This document shows, piece by piece, positions 1-7,777 of a stretch of 16,017 nt of DNA. Numbering within the stretch: position 1 is the first letter of the stretch; each line of letters begins with the position of its first letter. The notes under the pieces are model-generated. The model searched no databases, was not told the DNA's origin, and worked only from the letters and a program-made list of their open reading frames with translations. This DNA comes from Pseudomonadota bacterium (GTDB lineage Bacteria > Pseudomonadota > Gammaproteobacteria > Xanthomonadales > Rhodanobacteraceae), in assembly GCA_023412995.1 (NCBI GenBank), contig JAEZQS010000015.1:1-16017 (forward strand). Reading direction: 5' to 3'. A program made the position numbers and the translations under genes.

Positions 1-60
1 GTCCCGCCGCTCAACACGCCGGGCGCGGGCGCCCACTGCCGCGGGAGCGTGAAGGACTGA
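1..60 (+). CDS. possible C-terminal end of an upstream gene (partial)
   Basis: A plus-strand frame is open from base 1 and ends at TGA 58-60, giving 19 residues that end in GSVKD. Nothing in this short tail is diagnostic of a family, and a frame this short is open by chance in DNA of this composition. It could be the end of a gene lying left of the window. Converging with the ATPase gene at 239-1366 would make it a normal 3'-to-3' arrangement. I do not assign a function. Confidence 0.2.
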   Translation, partial: VPPLNTPGAGAHCRGSVKD

Positions 61-98
61 GCCGCGGAGTCCTGCAGGAGCCGCCGGAAAGATTGAAC

Positions 99-125
99 CA
101 CGAAGAGCGCGAAGAACACGAAGAA
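99..125. repeat. three tandem nonamers, CACGAAGAR type
   Basis: Three contiguous 9-bp units are readable: CACGAAGAG (99-107), CGCGAAGAA (108-116) and CACGAAGAA (117-125). The purine-rich pattern decays into the following bases (GAGCCAGAGCGAAG). The tract lies in the gap between the window's left edge and the 3' end of the ATPase gene. It does not encode an obvious protein and is not a terminator. It looks like a fragment of a dispersed intergenic repeat, but copies elsewhere in the genome cannot be seen here. Confidence 0.6.
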
Positions 126-238
126 GAGCCAGAGCGAAGTACTGAAACACTGCCCGCCGGCTACACCGGACACACCGTGAAGGGAAATTCTCACGGGCTC
201 CGGAGCCGAAGGCAGTGTCTTGCCCGCAAGGGCCGGCT

Positions 239-1366
239 TCAGCCGTGACCTTGCCCGGCTTCGTGATCCAGGTTCCCCAGCAAGCCTAGCCGCGCGCCCG
301 AGGCCGCGTCGAAGAGGTGCAGCCGTTCGGGACGGAATGCGAGCGTGACGTCGCTGCCCGGGGTGGGCACATCCTGCGGCGGAATACGCGCGGTCAGGGC
401 CGCGCTGCCGTAGCGCAGGTGCAGGAACGTCTCGTTGCCGACGGGCTCGACCAGTTCGAGCCGCGCACGGAGGGTGGCGCGACCGGCCGTCCCCGCCGTG
501 CCTTGCAGGGCGAGGTCCTCCGGCCGCAAGCCCGCGATGAGCGACGTTCCGGGCGCGGCGGCGGGAAGCGCTCCGGCGATGGGCAGCATCGCACCCGCCA
601 GCTCCAGGCCAGCACCGGACGCATCGACTTTGCCCTGCAGCAGGTTCATCGCCGGACTGCCGATGAAGCCGGCGACGAACACGTTGGCAGGGCGCCGGTA
701 CAGCGCCATCGGCACGTCGATCTGGCGGATTTCCCCGGCTTCCATCACGACGATGCGCTGGCCGAGCGTCATCGCTTCGACCTGGTCGTGGGTCACGTAC
801 ACCATCGTGGTGCCAAGGCGCCGGTGCAGCTGCGCGATCTGGATGCGGGTGGCGAGGCGGAGCCGGGCATCGAGGTTGGAAAGCGGCTCGTCGAGCAGGA
901 ACACCGCCGGCTGGCGCACCAGCGCGCGCCCCAGCGCGACGCGCTGCCGCTGGCCGCCGGAGAGCTGCGCCGGACGCCGCTCGAGCAGGTCGCCGAGATC
1001 CAGCATCGCGGCAGCTTGCTCGACGCGGCGACGGATCTCCCCGCGCGGCGTGCCGCGCAGCTGCAGGCCGAAGGCGAGATTGCCGGCGACGGTCATGTGC
1101 GGGTATAGCGCGTAGTTCTGGAACACCATCGCGATGTCGCGCTCGCGCGGCGGCAGCGTGTTGACCACGCGCCCGCCGATGCGGAGCGTTCCGGACGTGA
1201 TCGATTCCAGCCCCGCGATCATCCGCAGCAGGGTGGACTTGCCGCAGCCGGACGGCCCGACCAGCACCAGCAGTTCGCCATCGGCGATGTCGAAGGTCGC
1301 CCCGGCGACGCCGACGTGGCCGTTCGCGTACACCTTGCGCAGGCGATCGAGGCCGAGCGTCGCCAT
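239..1366 (-). CDS. sugar ABC transporter ATP-binding subunit (MalK/UgpC/MsmX type)
   Basis: Cytoplasmic ATPase of 375 residues that would power import by the two MalF/MalG-type permeases encoded at 4786-6482. Visible in order: Walker A GPSGCGKST (37-45), Q-loop VFQNYALYP (81-89), signature LSGGQRQR (135-142), Walker B VFLLDEP (155-161), D-loop SNLDA, H-loop with His193, then a C-terminal TOBE/OB regulatory region from about 235 containing GLRPEDLAL and FRPERLHLF. Length and domain order match the MalK/UgpC class. The start ATG at 1364-1366 was chosen because the family begins a few residues before the first strand; the frame is open further upstream but without conserved sequence. The gene is not adjacent to its permeases: an inverted three-gene catabolic operon lies between. 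Such ATPases often serve several transporters, so a shared role is possible. Confidence 0.93.
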   Translation of the reverse strand: MATLGLDRLRKVYANGHVGVAGATFDIADGELLVLVGPSGCGKSTLLRMIAGLESITSGTLRIGGRVVNTLPPRERDIAMVFQNYALYPHMTVAGNLAFGLQLRGTPRGEIRRRVEQAAAMLDLGDLLERRPAQLSGGQRQRVALGRALVRQPAVFLLDEPLSNLDARLRLATRIQIAQLHRRLGTTMVYVTHDQVEAMTLGQRIVVMEAGEIRQIDVPMALYRRPANVFVAGFIGSPAMNLLQGKVDASGAGLELAGAMLPIAGALPAAAPGTSLIAGLRPEDLALQGTAGTAGRATLRARLELVEPVGNETFLHLRYGSAALTARIPPQDVPTPGSDVTLAFRPERLHLFDAASGARLGLLGNLDHEAGQGHG

Positions 1367-1601
1367 CAGCGGTTCCGTGCCACCGCACCGGAGCACGTAC
1401 GCGAATGCGCCGTACTCGCGACTGAATGGAGGGGCATCATCGGCAGGTTTCCTGCGCCGCGCCGCCAGCGCTTCCGCTATCCTCGAACTGTAAAGGCAAT
1501 CGTTCCGGCCGCGCCAGCCGCTCCGGCGAGGCACCGGATCCCGGCGCAAGGCTGCCCGCCGGCCGCTCGCGCGCTCCGCCCGCAGCCCTCGTCCGACCAC
1601 C
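1367..1601. other. divergent intergenic region between ATPase and beta-glucosidase genes
   Basis: This 235-bp spacer must hold the promoters for both the minus-strand ATPase gene and the plus-strand GH1-glk-pgl operon. I see a TATCCT hexamer at 1478-1483 that could serve as a plus-strand -10 element, but no convincing -35 lies 16-18 bp upstream. A 6-bp palindrome AGCGCT lies at 1467-1472 and resembles only the core of a LacI-family operator. No regulator gene is nearby. There is no Shine-Dalgarno sequence directly ahead of the GH1 ATG at 1602. Confidence 0.4.
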
Positions 1602-2951
1602 ATGCCCACCTTCGAATTCCCGCCTGGCTTCCTCTGGGGCAGCGCCACGTCCGCCTACCAGGTGGAAGGCTCGCCCCTTGCCGACGGCGCCGGCCCGAGC
1701 ATCTGGCATCGCTTCGTGCGCACGCCCGGCATGGTCGTGGATGGCGATACCGGCGACGTCGCCTGCGACCACTACCGGCGCTACCGCGACGACGTGCGGC
1801 TGATGCAGGACCTCGGCCTCAACGCCTACCGCTTCAGCATCGCCTGGGCGCGCGTGCTGCCGGAAGGGCGCGGACGCGTCAACCAGGCGGGACTCGACTT
1901 CTACGAGCGGCTGGTGGACTGCCTGCTCGAGCACGGCATCGAACCGCTGGCGACGCTCTACCACTGGGACCTTCCCGCGGCGCTCGACGACCGCGGCGGC
2001 TGGCTCAATGCCGACGTCGCGCACTGGTTCGCCGACTACGCCAGCGTCGTGTTCCGCCGCCTCGACGGGCGCGTGAAGCGCTGGGCGACCATCAACGAGC
2101 CGTGGGTGGTGAGCGATGGCGGCTACCTGCACGGCGCGCTGGCCCCGGGACACCGCAACCGCTTCGAGGCACCGATCGCCTCGCACCACCTGCTGCGCGC
2201 GCACGGTGCCGCCGTACAGGCCTACCGTGCCGAAGGACGCCACCAGGTCGGCATCGTGGTGAACCTGGAGCCGAAGTACCCGGCCAGCGACAGCCCGGAG
2301 GATCTCGCGGCGACGCGGCGCGCGGATGCCTACATGAATCGCCAGTACCTCGACCCCGTGTTCCTCGGCCACTACCCGCAGGAGATGCACGAGATCTTCG
2401 GCGAGGCCTGGCCGACGTGGCCGGCGGCCGACTTCGAACTCATCCGCCAGCCGATCGACTGGGTGGGTTTCAACTACTACACGCGCAGCGTGACTCGCCA
2501 CGACGAACACGCCCTTCCGCTGCGGGCTGCCGCCGTGCGCCAGCGCGCGACGTACACCGAGACCGGCTGGGAAGTGTTCCCGCAAGGGCTCGTCGACGGC
2601 CTGCAGCTGCTGCGCGACCGCTACGGCAACCCGCCGGTCTACATCACCGAAAACGGGTCGGCGTTCTACGATCCCCCCGTGGCCGAGGGCGACACCCTGG
2701 AGGATCCGCTGCGCATGGATTACCTGCGCAAGCACCTGCGCGCGCTGCACGGCGCCATCGCGCAGGGCTGCGACGTGCGCGGCTACATGGCCTGGTCGCT
2801 GCTCGACAACCTGGAGTGGTCGCTCGGTTTCAGCAAGCGCTTCGGCATCGTCCACGTGGATTTCGCCACCCAGGCGCGCACGCCCAAGGGCAGCGCCCGG
2901 CTCTACGCGCGCATTGCCGCCAGCAACGGGCGCGCACTGGCGGAGCCATGA
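1602..2951 (+). CDS. GH1 family beta-glucosidase, cytoplasmic
   Basis: Retaining beta-glucosidase of 449 residues, the full length of a single GH1 TIM barrel. The N-terminal FPPGFLWGSATSAYQVEG (6-23) is the usual GH1 opening; HWDLP follows at 121-125. The acid/base is Glu166 in TINEPW (163-168), the nucleophile is Glu350 in YITENG (347-352), and the aglycone-side motif WSLLDNLEW lies at 398-406. There is no signal peptide, so it would act in the cytoplasm on imported beta-gluco-oligosaccharides, releasing glucose for the glucokinase encoded by the next gene. The stop overlaps the glk start (ATGA, 2948-2951), so the two are translationally coupled. The sequence fixes the family but not the linkage: cellobiose, sophorose or aryl-glucosides are all possible substrates. 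Confidence 0.95.
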   Translation: MPTFEFPPGFLWGSATSAYQVEGSPLADGAGPSIWHRFVRTPGMVVDGDTGDVACDHYRRYRDDVRLMQDLGLNAYRFSIAWARVLPEGRGRVNQAGLDFYERLVDCLLEHGIEPLATLYHWDLPAALDDRGGWLNADVAHWFADYASVVFRRLDGRVKRWATINEPWVVSDGGYLHGALAPGHRNRFEAPIASHHLLRAHGAAVQAYRAEGRHQVGIVVNLEPKYPASDSPEDLAATRRADAYMNRQYLDPVFLGHYPQEMHEIFGEAWPTWPAADFELIRQPIDWVGFNYYTRSVTRHDEHALPLRAAAVRQRATYTETGWEVFPQGLVDGLQLLRDRYGNPPVYITENGSAFYDPPVAEGDTLEDPLRMDYLRKHLRALHGAIAQGCDVRGYMAWSLLDNLEWSLGFSKRFGIVHVDFATQARTPKGSARLYARIAASNGRALAEP

Positions 2952-3985
2952 CGGCGTCCGGTGCCGATCCACGCGTGCTGCTCGCCGATGTCGGCGGCAC
3001 CCACGTGCGCTTTGCGCTGGCCGACCCGGCCGCACCCGTTCCGCTGCTCGAGGACAGCATCCGCGTTCAGCGGGTCGACGACTGGCCCACTTTCACCGAT
3101 GCCGCACGAAGCTACCTTGCGCAGTGTGGCGCGCGTTGCTACCAGGCGGTGTTCGCCTTTGCCGGTCCCGTGGTGGATGGCCAGGTGCGCATGACCAACC
3201 ACCCGTGGACCATCGTGCAGGACGCCGTGCAGGAGGCACTGGGCCTCGCGTCGCTCCAACTGGTCAACGACTTCGCCGCCATGAGCCTCGCCGCCTGCCT
3301 GCTGGCCGACGGCGATGGCGAGGTGCTGGGCGGCGCCGGCGCGCCTCGGTTGCGAGCGGACGGGTCACAGGTGTTCGCGGTGCTCGGACCGGGTACCGGC
3401 CTCGGCGCCGGTGCCCTGATGCTGCACGATGGCGAGGCTTCGACACTCGACACCGAAGGCGGGCACACCGGCTTCGCGCCAGCCGACGACCTGCAGGTCG
3501 CGGTGTGGATGCGGCTGGCCGCGCGCTTTGGCCGCGTCTCCAACGAACGCCTGCTGTGCGGCAGCGGGCTGGCCAACCTGCACCGCGCACTGGCGGAAAT
3601 CCACGGCGAGGAAGGTGGCGACCTGGAGCCGGAGTCCATCACGGCAGGCGCTGCTGCGGGCGACGCCGCGTCCCGGCGCACCGTGGCCCTGTTCGCCCGC
3701 GTGCTCGGCGCGTTCGCGGGCGACAGCGTGCTGGCGCTCGGCGCGTGGGATGGGGTGTTCCTGGCCGGCGGCCTCGTGCAACCGCTGCTGCCCTGGCTGC
3801 GCCAGCCGGGTTTCCGCGCCGGTTTCGAGGACAAGGGGCGATTTTCCAGCCGCCTGGCGCGCGTGCCGGTGATGGCCATGACCCATCCCCATCCGGGGCT
3901 TTTGGGCGCGGCGGCCTTCGCCGTCGCGCGCAGCGGCCGTTCGCTGCTGCAGCCGGGCGCCGCGACACGAGGGGCGGCGTCGTGA
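2948..3985 (+). CDS. glk: glucokinase (Glk family, non-ROK)
   Basis: ATP-dependent phosphorylation of glucose to glucose 6-phosphate; 345 residues, slightly longer than E. coli Glk. Visible motifs: phosphate-binding LLADVGGTHVRFALAD (11-26), FAFAGPVVDG (69-78), LVNDFAAM (105-112) with probable catalytic Asp108, adenosine-side LGPGTGLGAG (146-155), TEGGHTGFAP (169-178) and FLAGGL (271-276). The absence of the ROK zinc-binding cysteine cluster and the GGTHVRFAL form place it in the Glk (PF02685) group. ATG 2948 overlaps the end of the beta-glucosidase gene by 4 bp; the frame stays open far upstream but without conserved sequence. Being sandwiched between a beta-glucosidase and a 6-phosphogluconolactonase makes intracellular glucose released from imported oligosaccharides the obvious substrate. 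Confidence 0.95.
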   Translation: MTASGADPRVLLADVGGTHVRFALADPAAPVPLLEDSIRVQRVDDWPTFTDAARSYLAQCGARCYQAVFAFAGPVVDGQVRMTNHPWTIVQDAVQEALGLASLQLVNDFAAMSLAACLLADGDGEVLGGAGAPRLRADGSQVFAVLGPGTGLGAGALMLHDGEASTLDTEGGHTGFAPADDLQVAVWMRLAARFGRVSNERLLCGSGLANLHRALAEIHGEEGGDLEPESITAGAAAGDAASRRTVALFARVLGAFAGDSVLALGAWDGVFLAGGLVQPLLPWLRQPGFRAGFEDKGRFSSRLARVPVMAMTHPHPGLLGAAAFAVARSGRSLLQPGAATRGAAS

Positions 3986-4743
3986 TCGCGTCGTCCGATG
4001 GTCGCCGCGCGGGTGACCGTGCCAGCCGGGTGCAGTGGACAGCGCATGCAGGGGAGGCGGCATGGACCAGCGCCGTCGTGATCGCGATCGAGCGCCACCT
4101 GCGCGAGGCGCTCGCAGCATCGCCGCGAATCTGGCTGCTGCTCTCGGGCGGCAGCACGCCCGTGCCGGTCTACCGCGCCTTGTCCGATCGCCCGCTCGAC
4201 TGGGAACGCATCACCGTGTCGCTGGTCGACGAGCGCGATGCGCCAGCCGAAAGTGCCGGGAGCAACGCGCGCCTCGTGCGCGAGAACCTGCTGCGGGGCC
4301 AGGCGGCAGCCGCTCCCTTCCTGCCGCTGCGCGAGATGGCCCCCGCGGCATCCACCGCGGTCGCTGCCTGCAACGCGCGCTGGCCCGCGTTTTCCGCGGA
4401 CGATGGTCCCCTGTGCGCGCTGGCCGTGCTCGGCATGGGCCCCGATGGCCACGTGGCGTCGCTCTTTCCCGGGGCTGCCAACCTCGACGACGTGCTCGCC
4501 TCCAGCGAGCCCTATGCGCTGGTCGATGCACACGGCTGCCCGGCGGCGGGCGAATGGCCATGGCGCATCAGCCTCACCCCGGCCGGGCTGGCCGCGCCAC
4601 TCACGCGCCTGCTGTTGCTGCGCGGTGAGGACAAGCGGGCGCTGTTCGAACGCGCGCTCGGCGACGGTCCAGCCACCGAACTGCCCGTCCGCGTCGTTAT
4701 CGACACCGGCGCAACGCCCCTCGAGGTGCACTGGTCGCCTTGA
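3982..4743 (+). CDS. pgl: 6-phosphogluconolactonase (GTG start)
   Basis: Hydrolyses 6-phospho-D-glucono-1,5-lactone to 6-phosphogluconate, feeding the Entner-Doudoroff or oxidative pentose phosphate path; 253 residues, normal for the NagB-like Pgl family. Motifs: LLLSGGSTPVPVY (52-64), LVDERDAP with SN at 94-95 (81-95), and LGMGPDGHVASLFPG (150-164), where most homologues have GMGEDGHTASLFP. The start is GTG 3982-3984, overlapping the glk stop as GTGA, consistent with translational coupling. The glucose-6-phosphate dehydrogenase gene that should act between Glk and Pgl is not in the window. The first about 25 residues are poorly conserved-looking, so a slightly later start cannot be excluded. 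The operon ends here, facing the convergent permease gene 42 bp away. Confidence 0.93.
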   Translation: MIASSDGRRAGDRASRVQWTAHAGEAAWTSAVVIAIERHLREALAASPRIWLLLSGGSTPVPVYRALSDRPLDWERITVSLVDERDAPAESAGSNARLVRENLLRGQAAAAPFLPLREMAPAASTAVAACNARWPAFSADDGPLCALAVLGMGPDGHVASLFPGAANLDDVLASSEPYALVDAHGCPAAGEWPWRISLTPAGLAAPLTRLLLLRGEDKRALFERALGDGPATELPVRVVIDTGATPLEVHWSP

Positions 4744-4746
4744 GCA

Positions 4747-4774
4747 GGGATTGGGGATTCGGGATTCGGGATTG
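4747..4774. repeat. four tandem heptamers GGGATT(G/C)
   Basis: Four perfect, contiguous 7-bp units are readable: GGGATTG (4747-4753), GGGATTC (4754-4760), GGGATTC (4761-4767) and GGGATTG (4768-4774). They fill most of the 42-bp gap between the convergent 3' ends of pgl and the MalG-type permease gene, where a bidirectional terminator would be expected. I recall GGGATTCGGGATT-type tracts as a common intergenic feature of Xanthomonas-related genomes; that is recollection, not a search. Confidence 0.85.
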
Positions 4775-4785
4775 GCGCCGTGCCC

Positions 4786-5607
4786 TCACCCCTTGACGCT
4801 CCCCAGCAGCAGGCCCTGGATGTAGTGGCGCTGCAGGGCGAGGAACAGCACCAGCACCGGCAGCGTGGTGACGACCGAGCCGGCCATCATCAGCTCGTTG
4901 TCCTGCACGTGCTCGCGGGAAAGGCCCGCCAGTGCGACCGGGGCCGTCTGCCAGGCCTGGTCGCCCAGCACGATCAGCGGCCACATGAAGTCGTTCCAGC
5001 TGGCGAGGAAGGTGAAGATCGCCAGCGTCGCGATGATCGGGCGCAGCAGCGGCAGCACGATGGTGGTGAAGATGCGGGCCTCGCCGGCACCGTCGATGCG
5101 GGCCGCTTCGAGCAGTTCGTCCGGCAGCGAGCGTGCGTACTGGCGCACGAGGAAGATGCCGAACACGCCCGCCAGTGCCGGCACGATCACGCCGCCGTAG
5201 CTGTTGACGAGGCCCAGCCATTTCATCATCAGGAAGAGGGGGATCATCGCCACCTGGGCAGGGATCACCAGCGCCCCCAGCAGCCAGCGGAACAGCCGCT
5301 CGCGTCCGGCGAAGCGGAGCTTGGCGAAGGCATAGCCGGCGGCGAGGTTGAATGCCAGCGACAGTGCGGTGGTGGCACCCGCCACCACCAGGCTGTTGGC
5401 GAGGTAGCGACCCATGCCGGCGCGCTCGAACAGCGCGCGATAGCTCTCGAGCGTGGGATCGGCCGGCAGCAGCGGCGGCGGGAACGTGCTGGACGCCCCG
5501 GGTTGCATGAAGGACACCGACAGCATCCACAGCAGCGGGAACAGCGACAGCGCCGCGGCGAGCACGAGCGCGGCATTGACCGCCAGTACGCCGCCGCGTC
5601 CGTTCAT
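4786..5607 (-). CDS. sugar ABC transporter permease, MalG type
   Basis: Inner-membrane subunit of 273 residues forming half of the translocation pore for the imported sugar. Several hydrophobic segments are visible (about 8-31, 70-95, 109-128, 137-155, 186-205, 243-260), and the cytoplasmic coupling loop carries the EAA motif LLEAARIDGAG (165-175) followed by LPLLRP, which docks on the ATPase. The tail after FLALQRHYIQGLLLGSVKG is the usual MalG-class C-terminus. ATG 5605-5607 overlaps the preceding permease stop (ATGA, 5604-5607). It is the last gene of the minus-strand operon and ends 42 bp from the convergent pgl. The ATPase for this pair is probably the product of 239-1366. Confidence 0.93.
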   Translation of the reverse strand: MNGRGGVLAVNAALVLAAALSLFPLLWMLSVSFMQPGASSTFPPPLLPADPTLESYRALFERAGMGRYLANSLVVAGATTALSLAFNLAAGYAFAKLRFAGRERLFRWLLGALVIPAQVAMIPLFLMMKWLGLVNSYGGVIVPALAGVFGIFLVRQYARSLPDELLEAARIDGAGEARIFTTIVLPLLRPIIATLAIFTFLASWNDFMWPLIVLGDQAWQTAPVALAGLSREHVQDNELMMAGSVVTTLPVLVLFLALQRHYIQGLLLGSVKG

Positions 5608-6482
5608 GCGGCCTCCCCGCGGTTGCCGATGCGCAGCAGCAGGGCCGTCGCCCCGAGGATCAGCAGGAACAGCAGGAACGCGATCGCCGAAGCGCGGCCG
5701 AGGCTCCACCATTCGAAGCCTTCCTGGTACATGAAGTACAGCACGCTGACGGTGCTCTGCAGCGGATCGCCGCGGGTCATCACGTAAGGCTCGGCAAAGA
5801 GCTGGAAGTAGCCCGACACGGTGATGATCGCAACCAGCAGCAGGGCCGGCCGCAGCAGCGGCAGCGTGACATGGCGCAGCTGCTGCCAGGCGTTGGCGCC
5901 GTCGATGCGCGCGGCTTCGCGCAGTTCGCCCGGGATCGCCTGCAGCGCGGCCAGCAGGATCACCATGTTGTAGCCGAAGTTCTTCCACACCGCGAACAGG
6001 ATGATCGCGGGCATCGACCAGTGCGGATCCCCGAGCCAGTCGACCGGACCGATGCCGAGCTGGCCCAGCGCATAGTTGATGAGGCCGTAGCGGGTGTGCA
6101 GCAGGTAGCGCCAGATCACCGCCACCGCCACGACCGTCGTCACCACGGGCGCGAACAGCGCCGTGCGGAAGAAGCCCTGCCAGCGCGCCAGGCGGGAATC
6201 GAGCAGCAGCGCGGCCGCGAGCGACACCGCGATCGACAGCGGCACGCCCACGCCGACGAAGTAGAGGGTGTTGCCGAGCGATTTCCAGAACAGTGGCGTG
6301 CGCAGGATGTCGAGGTAGTTGTCGAGGCCCGCGAAGCGCAGGTTCTGGAGGTCGGCCAGCGCGTAGATGTCGAAGTCGGTGAGGCTGAGGGCGAAGGCGG
6401 CGGCCACCGGTAGCAGGAAGAACGCGCCGATCACCAGCAGGGCCGGTGCGACGAACAGCCAGCCAGCGCGCTCGCCGCTCAT
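5604..6482 (-). CDS. sugar ABC transporter permease, MalF type
   Basis: Inner-membrane subunit of 292 residues, partner of the MalG-type permease encoded next. It opens with the typical AGWLFVAPALLVIGAFFLLPV first membrane span near residues 6-26, has further hydrophobic spans near 72-95, 108-127, 157-181 and 212-230, and carries the EAA coupling motif REAARIDGANAW (188-199) followed by VTLPLLRP. The length is that of the short UgpA/LacF-like class, without the extra periplasmic P2 domain of E. coli MalF. ATG 6480-6482 overlaps the solute-binding protein stop (ATGA, 6479-6482), so the genes are translationally coupled. Confidence 0.93.
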   Translation of the reverse strand: MSGERAGWLFVAPALLVIGAFFLLPVAAAFALSLTDFDIYALADLQNLRFAGLDNYLDILRTPLFWKSLGNTLYFVGVGVPLSIAVSLAAALLLDSRLARWQGFFRTALFAPVVTTVVAVAVIWRYLLHTRYGLINYALGQLGIGPVDWLGDPHWSMPAIILFAVWKNFGYNMVILLAALQAIPGELREAARIDGANAWQQLRHVTLPLLRPALLLVAIITVSGYFQLFAEPYVMTRGDPLQSTVSVLYFMYQEGFEWWSLGRASAIAFLLFLLILGATALLLRIGNRGEAA

Positions 6483-7777
6483 CGGCCGGCCTCGCGCGCG
6501 AGCAGCCAGCGGCGCTTGGCGAGGATGGCGTCGGCTTCCGCGTCGAGCTGCGCAAGTGCGGCGCCTTCGTCCTGGCCGCCACGCACCACGCGTTCGCTCG
6601 CCAGCCGCATCTGCTGCGCGATGCGCTCCCATTCGGGCACCTTGGGTGCCGGCACCACGCGTTCGAGCTGGTCGCGGAACGCCTGCGCGTAACGGTCCTC
6701 ACTCAGCGAGGGTGCCTCCCACGCAGTGCGCCTTGGCGGCAGGTCGCCACTGAGTGCGTGGAAACGCACCTGCACGTCGGGCCGGGAGAGGAACTCGACC
6801 AGCTGCCACGCGGCCTGCTGGCGCGGCGAGCCGGCAAACAGGACCAGGCTGCTGCCGCCGCCAATCGCCGCGCCCGGCCCGTCCGGACCCGGCAGCGGTG
6901 CCGTGCCCCAGTCGTCCTGCAGGGTGGGCGGCAGGCGCTGCTGGAACTGCGCCACGTTCCACGGCCCGCTGATGTAGAACGCGAACAGGCCGTTGGCGAA
7001 CTCCTGCGGGACGCTGGACAGCTGCGTCTCGCTCATCGGCGGCGCCCAGCCATTGCGGAACATGGCGAGGTAGAAGTCGAAGGCGGCTCGGAAGCCGGGA
7101 CTGGCGAAATTGCCCCGGCCGCCGCCGTCGCGCAACAGCGGACCGGGTTGCTGCACGGCGAGGTTGAGCAGCGGCTCGTACTCGTTCAATGGCAGGAGGA
7201 TCGCGTAGTGGCCTGAATCGCCCTGCGCCGTGATCGCCGCCATCTGCCGGCGCCACTCGTCCCAGTCGCGGGGCGGCGCGGTGAAGCCGGCCGCGGCGAG
7301 CAGGTCCTTGCGGTAGAAGAGCAGGCGGGTGTCGACGTACCACGGCACGCCGACCAGGTTGGCTCCGAGGCGGTTGCCGTCCCAGGCGCCGGCGAAGTAG
7401 TCCGCGGGATCGACCACGCGCGATTGCGCGACGCGCTGCTGCAGCGGCGCCAGCGCGCCGAGCGCGGCGAACTCGGCCAGCCACGTGTTGCCCAGCTGCG
7501 CCACGTCGGGCAGCGCGTCGCCGGCGAAGGCGGTCAGGAGTTTGGCGTGTGCGGCGCTTTGCGGCAGCTGCTGCAGGTCGATCCGGATGCCGGGATGGCT
7601 GCGCTCGAACTCGCGCAGCAGCGGCTGCACCACCTCGCCTTCGTGGCCGATGGTCCAGAAGCGCACCACCGTCGCGTCGTCGCGGCCACCGGTACAGGCA
7701 GTCAGCAGGCATGCGCCGGCAAAGAAGGCCAGGGCGAGCACTGCCCGGCGCCACCCCGTGAGCGGCGCATCCGTCAC
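6479..7777 (-). CDS. sugar ABC transporter solute-binding lipoprotein (GTG start)
   Basis: Extracytoplasmic solute-binding protein (family 1, MalE/UgpB type) of 432 residues. The N-terminus has basic residues, a hydrophobic stretch (about 12-25) and a lipobox LTAC with Cys28, so it is predicted to be a lipoprotein anchored on the periplasmic side. The mature part shows the family pattern: VRFWTIGHEGEVVQPLLREF (38-57), a DLQQLP strand, AKLLTAFAGDALPDVAQLG, LVGVPWYVDTRLLFYRKDLL and a late FAFYISGPWN. The GTG start at 7775-7777 overlaps the stop of the upstream glycoamylase-like gene (GTGA, 7774-7777); no alternative ATG precedes the hydrophobic stretch. Gene order places it between the glycan-cleaving lipoprotein and the permeases, so an oligosaccharide released by the former is the likely ligand. 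Ligand identity cannot be read from sequence. Confidence 0.92.
   Translation of the reverse strand: MTDAPLTGWRRAVLALAFFAGACLLTACTGGRDDATVVRFWTIGHEGEVVQPLLREFERSHPGIRIDLQQLPQSAAHAKLLTAFAGDALPDVAQLGNTWLAEFAALGALAPLQQRVAQSRVVDPADYFAGAWDGNRLGANLVGVPWYVDTRLLFYRKDLLAAAGFTAPPRDWDEWRRQMAAITAQGDSGHYAILLPLNEYEPLLNLAVQQPGPLLRDGGGRGNFASPGFRAAFDFYLAMFRNGWAPPMSETQLSSVPQEFANGLFAFYISGPWNVAQFQQRLPPTLQDDWGTAPLPGPDGPGAAIGGGSSLVLFAGSPRQQAAWQLVEFLSRPDVQVRFHALSGDLPPRRTAWEAPSLSEDRYAQAFRDQLERVVPAPKVPEWERIAQQMRLASERVVRGGQDEGAALAQLDAEADAILAKRRWLLAREAGR

Noticed and set aside
196..207. GGCTCCGGAGCC palindrome 31 bp after the ATPase stop as a terminator
   Set aside because: A perfect palindrome leaves no loop, and the minus-strand sequence after it lacks a real T-run.
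317..1108. Long plus-strand open frame antisense to the sugar-transporter ATPase gene
   Set aside because: The minus strand has the full set of ABC motifs; high GC content keeps antisense frames open, and the Arg/Gln/Ala-rich product has no recognisable domain.
1467..1472. AGCGCT core as a LacI-family operator between the divergent genes
   Set aside because: Only the 6-bp core is symmetric; flanks do not match the usual TGAAA/TTTCA arms and such hexamers are common at this GC content.
1316..2947. Upstream in-frame extension of glucokinase, which would make a giant protein
   Set aside because: Conserved glucokinase sequence begins at the ATG at 2948 overlapping the GH1 stop; the extension is the GH1 gene read in a wrong frame.
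1437..3035. 532-codon minus-strand frame antisense to the beta-glucosidase gene
   Set aside because: The plus strand encodes an intact GH1 enzyme with both catalytic glutamates; the antisense product is low-complexity Arg/Val/His-rich and a shadow.
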